Of a DNA stretch of 37,013 nt, positions 23,858-32,513 are shown in pieces. Both the position numbers and the translations under genes were made by a program. Under the pieces are notes generated by a model. It ran no database searches, was not told the DNA's origin, and saw nothing but the letters and a program-made list of their open reading frames with translations. The DNA is from a bacterium. GTDB taxonomy: Bacteria > Hydrothermota > Tepidihabitantia > B3-TA06. How positions within the stretch are numbered: position 1 is the first letter of the stretch; the number at the start of each line of letters is the position of its first letter. Location of the stretch: contig JAAYVC010000070.1 of the NCBI GenBank assembly GCA_012517375.1, positions 1 through 37,013 of the forward strand, written 5' to 3'.

Positions 23858-25690
23858 TCACTCTACGGTCACGCTTTTGGCAAGATTTCGCGGCTTATCC
23901 ACGTCGCAACCTCGGAATACCGCCGTATGATAAGCGAGCAACTGAAGAGGTATAACCGCTACAAAAGGAAGTATGTAGTCCGGCGCCTCGGGGATGGGTA
24001 TGAAGGCTGCGCTCTTTTTTGCAAGCTCGCTGTCGCCTTCGGTTCCAATGGCGATTACCTGACCTGCTCGTGCGGCAACCTCTTCGATGTTGGCGCTCAT
24101 CTTTTCATAAGTTGAATCCCTTGGAGCGACAACTACAACCGGCGTCTTTGAATCGATGAGGGAGATGGGGCCGTGCTTCATCTCCCCTGCAGGATAACCT
24201 GTTGCGTGAACGTAGCTTATCTCCTTCAGTTTCAGAGCTCCTTCAAGAGCTGTCGGATAGTTGATTCCTCTGCCGAGAAATAGGCAGGAGTTGCGCTTCT
24301 GGAAACGCCTGGCAATGTCGCGAATGCGTCTATCCTGCTTCAAAACGCGGCTTATCATATCAGGCAAAGCTGAGAGATTCGTTCTGATCTCCTTCCATTC
24401 CTTTGGCTTAAGGGTCCCCCTCCTGCGGGCAATCTCAAGGCTCAAGGAAAGAAAGGCAAATATCTCGGCGGTATATGCTTTTGTTGAAGCTACACCTATC
24501 TCCGGACCAGCATGGATGTATATGGAGGAATCGGATTCACGGTCAAGGGATGTCCTTTTGACATTAAGGATTGAAAGAATCCTCAGGTCGGATTTGTTCC
24601 TTGCAGCCCTGAGTGCCGCAAGCGTATCCGCCGTTTCCCCGGACTGGCTGATGGTTATCATCAGATCGTGCTTGCCGAATACCGGTATCCGGTCGATAAG
24701 TTCCGAAGCTATCTCCACTTCCGAATGGACGTTAGTGAAACGTTCAAGGAAATACCTTCCTACAAGACCGGCATGGTAACTTGTTCCGCATGCCTGAATG
24801 AGCACGTGATTGAAGGAAGCGATTTCATCCGGATAGAATCTGTAGCCTGAACCAAGCCGTACGTCGCCGTTGCGGAAGCGCCTTTTCAGATTCTCGGCAA
24901 CCACTTGTGGCTGTTCGAATATCTCCTTGCGCATGAAATGACGGTACCGGCCCTTTGAGATAGCCTTGGGCTCCAGTTCGATAGGAACAAGCTTTTTCTT
25001 CAAGAGCTCGCCCGAAAAGCTGTATATCCTAGGCTCCTTGCCTCTTTCAAGAATCACGAACTCCTTGTCCTCAAGCGCTATCATATTGTGACTTATACCG
25101 ACAAGCGCAAGAGGGTCGGACGCTAGTGCAAACTCGTCCTCGCCGATGCCTGCAACAAGCGGAGAACCTACCCTTATTCCCATTAGCGTATCCGGATGCT
25201 CGCTTGAGACCGCGGCCCAGGCAAAACTGCCCTTAAGCTCGCTGACCGTTGCGATAACCGCCTTGAGAAGATCGCCCTTGTAGTTATCGGCGAAGAGATG
25301 GGGTATTATCTCGGAATCGGTGTCGGACTCGAAGGAGATGCCTTTCTCAATCAGTTTCTCCCTTAGCCCCACATAGTTTTCTATTATTCCGTTATGCACA
25401 ATGGCGAATCGGGCTTCCCTATCTGTAAAAGGATGGGCGTTTCGATGCGTTACGGAGCCATGCGTTGCCCAGCGCGTGTGTCCTATACCTACCGAGCCCG
25501 ATATCGGATTCTTTGATAGATAATCCTTCAGATTCTTAAGCCTGCCGACTACCTTTGAGATGCGTATCTTTCCGTTATCTACTGCAGCTATGCCGCACGA
25601 GTCGTACCCCCTGTACTCCAGACGCTCAAGCCCCACCATTATTACGGATTCAAGGTCGCGATTGCCGAGGTAACCGACTATGCCGCACAT
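23858..25690 (-). CDS. glmS: Glucosamine-6-phosphate synthase
   Basis: A 610-residue glutamine:fructose-6-phosphate aminotransferase, the first step to UDP-GlcNAc. The N-terminal nucleophile Cys follows Met (MCGIVGYLGNRDLE). The glutaminase domain has GHTRWATHG and HNGIIENY. Two SIS domains follow with ACGTSYHAG and SQSGETADT. It ends KSVTVE as usual. Its start lies 13 nt inside the end of glmM, so the two successive enzymes are made together. Because no untranslated leader exists, a glmS ribozyme is not possible here. Confidence 0.97.
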   Translation of the reverse strand: MCGIVGYLGNRDLESVIMVGLERLEYRGYDSCGIAAVDNGKIRISKVVGRLKNLKDYLSKNPISGSVGIGHTRWATHGSVTHRNAHPFTDREARFAIVHNGIIENYVGLREKLIEKGISFESDTDSEIIPHLFADNYKGDLLKAVIATVSELKGSFAWAAVSSEHPDTLMGIRVGSPLVAGIGEDEFALASDPLALVGISHNMIALEDKEFVILERGKEPRIYSFSGELLKKKLVPIELEPKAISKGRYRHFMRKEIFEQPQVVAENLKRRFRNGDVRLGSGYRFYPDEIASFNHVLIQACGTSYHAGLVGRYFLERFTNVHSEVEIASELIDRIPVFGKHDLMITISQSGETADTLAALRAARNKSDLRILSILNVKRTSLDRESDSSIYIHAGPEIGVASTKAYTAEIFAFLSLSLEIARRRGTLKPKEWKEIRTNLSALPDMISRVLKQDRRIRDIARRFQKRNSCLFLGRGINYPTALEGALKLKEISYVHATGYPAGEMKHGPISLIDSKTPVVVVAPRDSTYEKMSANIEEVAARAGQVIAIGTEGDSELAKKSAAFIPIPEAPDYILPFVAVIPLQLLAYHTAVFRGCDVDKPRNLAKSVTVE

Positions 25691-26994
25691 ATCTTTTTAA
25701 CCTCATTGAGGATCTTCTCTGAACGCTCCTTGGTGTTTGCCTCGACGATAATTCTTGTTACAGGTTCGGTGTTTGAAGGCCTAAGATGGAGCCAGAAATC
25801 CTCATCGCCGAGCCAGAGGCCGTCCCTTGTGTCCTTTTGCGCCGAAGGAAAGAGCTGCAAAACGCGCTCCCTAATGCGGGGAGAGAATTCTTTATGAAGT
25901 TTGTCTTTTTCCATGAAATATACGGGCAATGAATCAACTAGCGAAGCCAGCGAGCCGCTTCTCCGGCGAAGGCTCGCAAGTACGGTCATGGCTAAAAGGC
26001 CGTCCCTCGTCGCATTGAAAGAAGGGTATATGAACCCGCCGTTTCCTTCTCCTCCTGCCACGCCGCCCGTCTCGAGAAGCTTGTCTACGACGTGGGCTTC
26101 ACCAACAGGCGTCCGGAAGATGTTAGTTTTGTACTCCTTCGCTACGTGCTCTATCAGCCTCGATGTAGACAGGTTGACTACCAAATCTGAGACGCTTTTA
26201 TCGAGAGCCCAGCTTGAGCATAAAGGAACCGTGTATTCCTCGCCCGGAACCCGGCCCTGCTCGTCTACGAAGGCAAGCCTGTCGCCGTCAGGGTCGAACG
26301 CGAAGCCCGCGTCAAGCCGCTTTTCCTTGACAAGCGCGCTCAAGGCTTCCAGGTTCTCCTTCAAAGGCTCCCCTCCCCTTCCGAAGCGTCCGGTAGATTC
26401 AAAGTTGACGACGTGAACCTCGCAGTTGAGAGCTTCAAGAATCTCTTTTGCCTCAGGGCCGGCCGCACCGTTCACGGGATCAAGACCCACCCTCAGCCGG
26501 GGTTCGAAAGACTCGCTTCCAAAAAGCTCAAGAAGCTTTTTCTTGTGCAATTCCAGCGCGTTCACTTCCTTCGGTTCCTTTAATCCGGAGACCGGGATCT
26601 TACGGAATTCGAAGCCTGACGCAAAGCTTGAGAACTCGGCCATCCTTTGCGGAACAAGAAAACGGCCGGTCTCCAGAAACTTCATGCCGTTTTCATCCTG
26701 GGGATTGTGGCTCGCCGTGATGGTAATGCCTCCGTTCAGATTCAGTACCTTTGTCGCGAACACCGAAGTAGGGGTGGTAATCATGCCTCCTTTAATGACT
26801 TCACATCCGGCGGCAAGCACACCGCTAGTTACTTGAGCTTCAAGCATAACGCCCGATATCCTCGCGTCCCTGGAAATAAGCATCTTCCCCGCACCAAGGA
26901 AGCGCGCATAGGCGTTAGCGACCCTCAAGAAATCATCCGGGGTTAATTCATCGCCTATGGGTCCACGCAATCCTGAAACTGAAAACTTAGGCAT
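25678..26994 (-). CDS. glmM: Phosphoglucosamine mutase-like phosphohexomutase
   Basis: A 438-residue alpha-D-phosphohexomutase. The phosphoserine loop is TASHNPQDENG (S95), the metal loop is FDPDGDR (D234-R239), the sugar loop is GEGNGG (315-320) and the phosphate loop is RPSNTEPVTR. The GEGNGG and RPSNTEP forms are more like archaeal-type phosphoglucosamine/phosphomannomutases than classic bacterial GlmM. Fusion by overlap to glmS favours glucosamine-6-phosphate to glucosamine-1-phosphate. The ATG has no Shine-Dalgarno sequence and lies eight bases after a -10 box, so a leaderless mRNA is predicted. It is the first gene of a nine-gene minus-strand run. Confidence 0.88.
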   Translation of the reverse strand: MPKFSVSGLRGPIGDELTPDDFLRVANAYARFLGAGKMLISRDARISGVMLEAQVTSGVLAAGCEVIKGGMITTPTSVFATKVLNLNGGITITASHNPQDENGMKFLETGRFLVPQRMAEFSSFASGFEFRKIPVSGLKEPKEVNALELHKKKLLELFGSESFEPRLRVGLDPVNGAAGPEAKEILEALNCEVHVVNFESTGRFGRGGEPLKENLEALSALVKEKRLDAGFAFDPDGDRLAFVDEQGRVPGEEYTVPLCSSWALDKSVSDLVVNLSTSRLIEHVAKEYKTNIFRTPVGEAHVVDKLLETGGVAGGEGNGGFIYPSFNATRDGLLAMTVLASLRRRSGSLASLVDSLPVYFMEKDKLHKEFSPRIRERVLQLFPSAQKDTRDGLWLGDEDFWLHLRPSNTEPVTRIIVEANTKERSEKILNEVKKICAA

Positions 26995-27002
26995 AAGGAG
27001 CT

Positions 27003-27031
27003 ATTCTAGCATTATCGCTATTATATGTCAA
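27003..27031 (-). promoter_or_regulatory. Promoter of glmM (leaderless)
   Basis: On the minus strand TTGACA (27031-27026), a 17-bp spacer and TAGAAT (27008-27003). Only eight bases separate the -10 box from the ATG, so the RNA should begin at or within about two bases of the start codon. No Shine-Dalgarno sequence is present in that gap. Confidence 0.7.
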
Positions 27032-27062
27032 GTCGCATTCTTTTTTAAGTGTAGATGTATCT

Positions 27063-27087
27063 AAAAAACCACCCGCATTATCCGGGT
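27063..27087 (-). terminator. Intrinsic terminator of the zinc-ribbon gene
   Basis: On the minus strand ACCCG, a 7-nt loop, CGGGT, then GG and six T. It lies about 40 nt past the zinc-ribbon stop codon and separates that gene from the glmM promoter. The stem is short, so efficiency may be moderate. Confidence 0.6.
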
Positions 27088-27128
27088 CTTTAGTCTGTAT
27101 TAATTCTCATCTGTTACACGGAATTCTG

Positions 27129-27509
27129 TTAACGTTCCTCTTCTTCCCCGTCATCAGGGGCTTCTTCTTCCCATTCATCATCCTCCTCCTCAACCTCATC
27201 GTAATCGTCAAATAGAGGACTCCTTTCAGGCAGCTCGAAGGATTCATTCTCTTCGTCTTCTATATTGACTTCCCGAACGAATTCCTCTTCGATGATTTCC
27301 GTGGAATCATCTATCTCTTCCGTCTCTGGAGCCTGTTCTTCTTCCTCTTCTTCCTCCTCCTCGTCATCCCAGTAATCGACTTCAAGAGGTTCAAGGGAAG
27401 TTATCCTTAACAGCTCTCCGCAACTCGGACACTCTACTTTATCTCCCAGCTCCCTTTTTCCAGGCACCACGAAACGTGTCTCGCATGTAGGGCATTCTAC
27501 TTCTATCAT
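27129..27509 (-). CDS. LysW-like zinc ribbon with long acidic tail
   Basis: A 126-residue protein. Residues 1-45 form a zinc ribbon with C6, C9, C27 and C30 and the phrases VECPSCGELLRI and SLEPLEVDYWDDE. These resemble LysW/ArgW, the amino-group carrier proteins whose C-terminal EDWGE glutamate holds the growing substrate. Here that end is missing. Instead there are about 75 more residues, mostly Glu and Asp, including nine consecutive glutamates, ending EEEER. No lysX, argX or other lysine/arginine gene is nearby, so a carrier function is unproven. Another possibility is a zinc-ribbon acidic chaperone or RNA-polymerase-binding protein. It has its own strong promoter, GGAGG and a terminator, so it is monocistronic. 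Confidence 0.75.
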   Translation of the reverse strand: MIEVECPTCETRFVVPGKRELGDKVECPSCGELLRITSLEPLEVDYWDDEEEEEEEEEQAPETEEIDDSTEIIEEEFVREVNIEDEENESFELPERSPLFDDYDEVEEEDDEWEEEAPDDGEEEER

Positions 27510-27540
27510 TCACTACCTCCGGAATGTTCTATCGGCGCTC

Positions 27541-27568
27541 ATTATAGGAGCAAATCTTGTTCTGTCAA
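27541..27568 (-). promoter_or_regulatory. Promoter of the zinc-ribbon gene, full consensus
   Basis: On the minus strand TTGACA (27568-27563), 16-bp spacer, TATAAT (27546-27541). Both hexamers match the sigma-70 consensus completely, so strong expression is likely. The leader is about 25 nt, with GGAGG at 27516-27520. Confidence 0.85.
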
Positions 27569-27745
27569 GTTCTTAGACGCTCAATTCCCTCAAAAAATGC
27601 GCTGTTCGCAACTTTAAACAAACATAGAGTTAGCGTATGCTTTCCCTGCCTTGTGCCTGTTTTGAGGTACGTACTGTTGAAAATACCGATAGACAATGAA
27701 GGGAGAACTCGCACTCATACCGTCAGTGATATAAGCGCCGGGGGG

Positions 27746-27773
27746 TTGATTCCGGCTTTGTGCGGACTATAAT
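27746..27773 (+). promoter_or_regulatory. Promoter of the first C25 peptidase
   Basis: TTGATT (27746-27751), 16-bp spacer, TATAAT (27768-27773). The predicted leader of about 90 nt begins with a small hairpin. AAGGAG precedes the ATG at 27869. Confidence 0.7.
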
Positions 27774-27868
27774 AGATTAGAGTCTTTATCTAGAAAGACA
27801 GAAGTAAGGATAAATGTACGCAATGAGATTGTGGTCGAAAAGCGTGTAAAAAAGAAGGAGAACTTTTT

Positions 27869-30121
27869 ATGAAGAAAGCTCTTGCGCTATTTATAGCAGT
27901 CTTATTTCCCCTGGCAGCAATATCGGCTGCAACCGTCAGTGGTGTAGAGCTTTGCTCTAACGAAGGAACGCTTGTTTTTAATGTTGATATGCCCGCATTT
28001 ACCGTTACCCATCTGGCAAACGGCGAAACAAGAATCGAGATGGACGGTATTAATTACCGTGAACAGTTGGGTTATCCCCGTCTGCCCATGCCCACATATA
28101 CGTTTGCCCTTCCGCCTGGAAGCAGACTAGAGAATGTTGAGGTCTCGGGCGTGCGTTCCGAACTGGAAGGCGAGTATCAGATAGAGGCAAGCTGGCCTTT
28201 CGTACCTCTGGGAGCATCGAATCGGCAAGTAACTGATATTTATAAGACTTACGAAGAGATTAAGGCCCGTGTTTATTCCGGCGCCGAAGGGTTTTCCGGC
28301 GTCATGGGCGAGGTGAATGCCTCAGGAGAACGCCGGGAATATTCGCTGGTTACGGTTGCATGTCATCCTTTTGCCTACGACCCCTTGACAAAAAAACTCT
28401 CCGCTGCACGCAATGTGACAATAAAAATTCACTACGCTCCGGCCGATCCCGAGCATCAGGAGTTCGTTTCCCGTTTCATCAGCAAAGGAACCCTTGATTC
28501 TGATGTTCCAGGTGAGGTATACAACAAGGATGCGGCAAGGATATGGTACAGGCCCGAAGAAAGACTGCTTGCAAATCCGCGGATGCTTATACTAACGACC
28601 AACGCCTTAAAGGACACGACAAGCCGCTACATCTACTGGCGAAAGAGCACCGGTTTTGATTTAGGCCAGGTTACCAAGGAAGAGATACTTGCGGCAAGCG
28701 CAGGTGCGGACGATCCACAGAAGATTCGCAACTGGCTGAGGGCCAACGCCGCCGACTACGACTACCTGTTCATAATCGGCAATTTCGCCGACATTCCGAT
28801 GCGGATTCTTTCTCCCTTTATAAACGGAGGCACTACGGATCCTACTGTCGCCCCTATCCCCTCGGACATATACTACGGAGATCTCTCCCAGGAGGACAAG
28901 AAAGGCTGGGATAAGGATCAGGACGGATATTACGGCGAAGGACTTACCCTTGCCGGGCTGACCGACCCGCAGGACGCTCCGGATCTTGAGGCCGAGCTTC
29001 ATGTCGGACGCATCAACACATCGAACCCAGCCCTGGTTCCGAAGATACTCGAAAAAATCTGGATCTTTGAAAACAACAAGACTGCGGCGTATAAAGAAGC
29101 CTCCGTTCTGGCTGGAGGAATCCTTTGGTTCCCTAACTGGAACGGATCAGGCACATCCGGGTTCGACGGCGCTTTCTACATGGAATACTTAATGAACAAC
29201 GGCATAATCAAATCCTCATCCGCCACGACCCTTTACGAGCAGGAAGGCCTGCGAAAATCGAACTACACTCCGGACGTAGCGTTGACCAGGGACAATTTGA
29301 AGAATTCCTTGAAGAATAAGGACGTAGGCATCTTTGTCGAGAACAACCACGGATGGAACAAGAGCTTTGCACGATGCGTATGGTCGTCGGACGACGGAGA
29401 CAACATCCCCGAAGACGCCGAGTTTTTATGGCCTGACGCGCTCACTTCATCCGATGCATTCTCCCTGACCAGGGCGACCTCGAACGTCGCGTTTCTCTTA
29501 TCGTGTCTGAACGGCTATCCGGAGGACGCCAACTGTCTGGCACAAGCTCTCCTGAACTACTCAAGCGCCGCAGTTGTCGCTCATACCCGCTCCGGTCTCG
29601 GCAGACACGGCTGGACGGCGCCCTCGAGCGGAGGTATGAACAGCCTTTATACCTACCTCCTGGATAATTATCTCAAGAATTCAGGAACATACAATTACGT
29701 GATAGGAGACGCTGTTGATGCAGCAAGACTCCAGTACTTCGGCACCGATTACGGATCGAGCAGATACGTAAACAGCTATGAATTCACGCTCTTCGGCGAC
29801 CCTGCCGCAAGACACATGGGCCGCGACGGCAAGCTCCCTCCTATTAATTCTGTTTCGGAGACGAAGCCTGAAGCCGTTCCCTTAGCGCTCTCGTTCGATT
29901 CGAAGCTTGGCATAAGCTTCAGCGTTCCGGCTGAGATGAGCGTAAGAGTTGAAGTGTGGGACGCTTCCGGACGCAAGGTCGAGACTCTCTTCTCCGGAAC
30001 GGCTAAAGCCGGCGTAGAGACCCTGCAATGGGACAGAACCGGACTCTCGAGCGGTCCCTACTTCATAATCCTTAGTGCCGGAAACATGACCCGTTCCGTG
30101 AAAACGGTGGTTCTTAACTGA
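27869..30121 (+). CDS. Secreted C25 (gingipain-like) cysteine peptidase
   Basis: A 750-residue exported protease. A signal peptide (1-20, ending AISA) is followed by a C25-type propeptide region (about 21-200). The catalytic domain starts near 230 (RMLILTTNAL). The probable catalytic pair is H494 in VENNHGWN and C546 in LLSCLNGYPED. Acidic DxDxDG-like motifs near 350 (WDKDQDGYYGE) suggest a calcium site. The last 60 residues (VRVEVWDASGRKVETL to KTVVLN) form a beta tail of the type IX secretion/FlgD-like kind. It is probably exported to the cell surface or medium. A tandem paralogue follows after a strong terminator. No secretion machinery genes are in the window. Confidence 0.87.
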   Translation: MKKALALFIAVLFPLAAISAATVSGVELCSNEGTLVFNVDMPAFTVTHLANGETRIEMDGINYREQLGYPRLPMPTYTFALPPGSRLENVEVSGVRSELEGEYQIEASWPFVPLGASNRQVTDIYKTYEEIKARVYSGAEGFSGVMGEVNASGERREYSLVTVACHPFAYDPLTKKLSAARNVTIKIHYAPADPEHQEFVSRFISKGTLDSDVPGEVYNKDAARIWYRPEERLLANPRMLILTTNALKDTTSRYIYWRKSTGFDLGQVTKEEILAASAGADDPQKIRNWLRANAADYDYLFIIGNFADIPMRILSPFINGGTTDPTVAPIPSDIYYGDLSQEDKKGWDKDQDGYYGEGLTLAGLTDPQDAPDLEAELHVGRINTSNPALVPKILEKIWIFENNKTAAYKEASVLAGGILWFPNWNGSGTSGFDGAFYMEYLMNNGIIKSSSATTLYEQEGLRKSNYTPDVALTRDNLKNSLKNKDVGIFVENNHGWNKSFARCVWSSDDGDNIPEDAEFLWPDALTSSDAFSLTRATSNVAFLLSCLNGYPEDANCLAQALLNYSSAAVVAHTRSGLGRHGWTAPSSGGMNSLYTYLLDNYLKNSGTYNYVIGDAVDAARLQYFGTDYGSSRYVNSYEFTLFGDPAARHMGRDGKLPPINSVSETKPEAVPLALSFDSKLGISFSVPAEMSVRVEVWDASGRKVETLFSGTAKAGVETLQWDRTGLSSGPYFIILSAGNMTRSVKTVVLN

Positions 30122-30140
30122 TCTTATCGAATTTATTAAG

Positions 30141-30167
30141 GGCCGGCGCCTTGCCGGCCTTTTTTTT
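30141..30167 (+). terminator. Intrinsic terminator after the first C25 gene
   Basis: GGCCGGC and GCCGGCC form a 7-bp GC stem around a 5-nt loop, followed directly by eight T (30160-30167). The -35 box of the next gene begins only three bases later. Confidence 0.9.
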
Positions 30168-30169
30168 GA

Positions 30170-30197
30170 TTGACAAACCTTTAAGAGGTTATATACT
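30170..30197 (+). promoter_or_regulatory. Promoter of the second C25 gene
   Basis: TTGACA (30170-30175), 16-bp spacer, TATACT (30192-30197). The spacer contains the near-palindrome CCTTTAAGAGG. AAGGAGA precedes the ATG at 30246. Confidence 0.8.
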
Positions 30198-30245
30198 CTG
30201 TACAGCTTCACCGTTTACCGGTAAGCAAACCCAAGGAGAACTATA

Positions 30246-30803
30246 ATGAGAAAAAAACGTTTATTATCCTTGGTGTTTCTGAGTGTGGCTTTTACCTTTT
30301 TCCCGCTGAAAACCAACGCAGAGGATGTTGCTCTGGTTAAGTCGGAGGGTGTTCTAACCTACTATCTCCAGATTCCGCCCTGCAAATTCGAAAGCGTTGG
30401 AGGAGGTACAACCCGAATTAGCATGGACGGTGCCGATTACGGTATCGAGCCCGGCTGCCCCAATCTCCCGACACTTGCGTATACGTTTGCCTTGCCGCCC
30501 GGAACACGGACTAAAAGTATTGAGGTTACGGGCGAGAGAACGATCCTTGACGGTTCGTGGGAGTTAGAGGTTCAGCCTTTGCCTTTACCGTTAATAGACG
30601 GTGCAAAAAACACCTTTCTCGAGTCGATGTACAAGCGTAACATCCAGGATATTTACTCATCATCCGCTGACTACCCGCAGGAGCTGGGTACGCTTTTATC
30701 AGCGGGATGCCGGAGAGAGTACTCACTTGCGACCGTTGTTCTCTACCCGTTAGCATATAACCCGGGGACAAGAAACTTTACCGAGCATCTAACCTTTGCG
30801 TGA
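30246..30803 (+). CDS. C25 peptidase paralogue, signal and propeptide fragment
   Basis: The first 185 codons of a second C25 peptidase. The signal peptide is MRKKRLLSLVFLSVAF to about residue 25 (TNA). The rest matches the propeptide of the neighbouring C25 gene phrase by phrase (AYTFALPPGTR, REYSLATVVLYPLAYNP). The frame ends at TGA 30801-30803, where the neighbour continues NVTIKIHYAP. The matching continuation (VKIHYAP) lies in the frame one base back, so a single lost G in GCG-TGAAG would explain the break. Fragment and continuation overlap as GTGA. Confidence 0.85.
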   Translation: MRKKRLLSLVFLSVAFTFFPLKTNAEDVALVKSEGVLTYYLQIPPCKFESVGGGTTRISMDGADYGIEPGCPNLPTLAYTFALPPGTRTKSIEVTGERTILDGSWELEVQPLPLPLIDGAKNTFLESMYKRNIQDIYSSSADYPQELGTLLSAGCRREYSLATVVLYPLAYNPGTRNFTEHLTFA

Positions 30804-32467
30804 AGATTCATTACGCTCCATTAGAGGAGGATGCCCGCGAAGAGATAGAGCGGTATATCTCCGAAGGCAGCATTTACGCCGACGTTCCTGAAAATATATA
30901 CAACAAGAACCAAGCCCGGACATGGTACAGGCCCGAAGAGCGTCTTCAAGCGCAGCCCGGAATCCTTATCCTGACCACGGACGCCCTGCTTTCGAGCATA
31001 GACGGCTACATCAAGTGGCGCGAAGGCATGGGATACCTTGTGAAGGCTGCGACAAAGGAGCAGATTCTCGCATCGGGCATAACGGGTCTGGACCTGGAGG
31101 AGCAGATTCGCAACTGGCTCCGAAAGAACGCCGCCGATTACGAGTATCTCTTCATAATCGCCTCCAATGACGACATCCCCATGAGGACGATGTACGGATA
31201 CGGCAATGATCCCAACCAGGACCCGGGCTGGTATTACCCTGGGGTGACCGATATCTACTACGGCGAACTCTCAAGGAACGATGCCCACTCATGGGATTCC
31301 GACGGTGACGGATACTATGGAGAAGTTCTCCCTGACGGTTCAGGCCCAACGGTCGATAATCCCGATCTAGAGATGGAGCTCCATGTAGGCAGGATAAATA
31401 CGTCTGAACCCACAAAGGTAAAAAGCATACTGGACAAGATACGCAAATTTGAAACAACAAGCGATCAGGCGTATAAAAGGAATGCCGTTACGTCGGCAAG
31501 TATACCTTTTTACAAAACAACTGACGGTGAAGGTCTTGACGGCGCTATCTTCATGGAGTATCTGCAGGATGCCGAAATTCTTGACCGCGGACTCACTACC
31601 ACGCTTTACGAAAAGGGCGGTGACATGCCCTCTGCCTACGATTGCGACCTTCCTGAGACGCACGAAAACCTCGTTTCGACCCTCAAGAACAACAACGTAG
31701 GCGTTTTCGTCGAATACAACCACGGCTCGCCTGTATCGTTCGCCCGTTTCATTGTTCACGACAAAAATGGTAACGGTTTCTTCGAAAGCGGCGAAGAGGA
31801 GTGGTTCGACTGCCTGACGACAGGGGATGCCTGGAATCTTAATGGTGAGCATCCAAATGTGGCATTTTTGATGTCCTGCGTTAACGGCAGACCGGAGGAA
31901 AAGCCCGTTTGCATCGCTCAGGCTTTATTGAACTACGGAAGCGTTGCCGTTGTGGCGCATACAAGGGTATCGTACTCCGGCGGTTGGCACACGCCCGCTA
32001 ACGGCGGTTTCGAATGTCTGTTTTATGAGGATATAAAGGCGTTCGCGCACGACGGAATACCTATAGGCGAAGCTGTAAGCAAGGCAAGACCTGTGCTTAG
32101 AGAAAAGGAGCCGCAGTGGTTCTTCCTGAACGGCTATCCGCACGTTCTTTACGGCGACCCTGCCATGAATCTCGTTGGGGTGCCGGTCGCAGCAGCGCGG
32201 GAGCCTCTTGAGCCGCGTGTTTGCAACCCTCTCCTGTACATAAGCGATTCAAAAATTGTTACATATGATATTCCTGCAGCATCCTATATCAGGCTCGAGG
32301 TCTGGGACGTTTCAGGCCGGAAAGTGCAAACCCTTTACGAAGGGTACGCGCCTTCGGGCAAACGTTCTTGCGGGTTGAACCCGGCAGCGCTTGCTTCCGG
32401 TACGTACTTTTTGACGCTGAGATACGGCTCCCAAACCTGCATCGCAAAGACCGTTCTGGTTCATTAA
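30800..32467 (+). CDS. C25 peptidase paralogue, catalytic and sorting-tail fragment
   Basis: A 555-codon continuation of the gene from 30246 in the -1 frame, opening with GTG at 30800. The catalytic pair appears intact: H308 in VEYNHGSP and C360 in FLMSCVNGRPEE. The C-terminal tail (IRLEVWDVSGRKVQTL to AKTVLVH) is again of the type IX secretion kind. It has no signal peptide, so if translated from its own GTG it could not be exported. Selection seems to have kept the catalytic part in good shape, so the break is recent, programmed, or a sequencing error. The outer-membrane barrel gene follows after 80 nt with its own promoter. Confidence 0.85.
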   Translation: MKIHYAPLEEDAREEIERYISEGSIYADVPENIYNKNQARTWYRPEERLQAQPGILILTTDALLSSIDGYIKWREGMGYLVKAATKEQILASGITGLDLEEQIRNWLRKNAADYEYLFIIASNDDIPMRTMYGYGNDPNQDPGWYYPGVTDIYYGELSRNDAHSWDSDGDGYYGEVLPDGSGPTVDNPDLEMELHVGRINTSEPTKVKSILDKIRKFETTSDQAYKRNAVTSASIPFYKTTDGEGLDGAIFMEYLQDAEILDRGLTTTLYEKGGDMPSAYDCDLPETHENLVSTLKNNNVGVFVEYNHGSPVSFARFIVHDKNGNGFFESGEEEWFDCLTTGDAWNLNGEHPNVAFLMSCVNGRPEEKPVCIAQALLNYGSVAVVAHTRVSYSGGWHTPANGGFECLFYEDIKAFAHDGIPIGEAVSKARPVLREKEPQWFFLNGYPHVLYGDPAMNLVGVPVAAAREPLEPRVCNPLLYISDSKIVTYDIPAASYIRLEVWDVSGRKVQTLYEGYAPSGKRSCGLNPAALASGTYFLTLRYGSQTCIAKTVLVH

Positions 32468-32513
32468 GTACAGGATGAACTGTCAGGATTACTAGCCGGC
32501 ATACTCAAGAGTA

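Larger units (their letters stand above)
27510..27868. other. Divergent intergenic region
   Basis: A 359-nt gap between the zinc-ribbon gene and the first C25 peptidase. It holds the two divergent promoters listed below and a 6-bp hairpin (GTCTTT/AAAGAC, 27782-27799) right at the expected 5' end of the C25 transcript. A GCCGG/CCGGC inverted repeat (27737-27756) overlaps the C25 -35 box and could be an operator. I see no supported gene. Confidence 0.6.

Noticed and set aside
23895-23903. DnaA-box-like TTATCCACG; possible origin near gyrB/recF
   Set aside because: A single box inside the glmS coding region; no cluster or AT-rich unwinding region, and dnaA/dnaN are absent.
25678-25710. glmS ribozyme
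   Set aside because: The glmS start lies within glmM, so there is no leader to hold a ribozyme.
27557-27772. 71-codon plus-strand frame in the divergent intergenic region
   Set aside because: It runs through two promoters, lacks a Shine-Dalgarno sequence and has no recognisable product.
30790-30806. Programmed -1 frameshift in the second C25 gene
   Set aside because: No X-XXY-YYZ slippery heptamer and no obvious downstream stem; a lost base is simpler.
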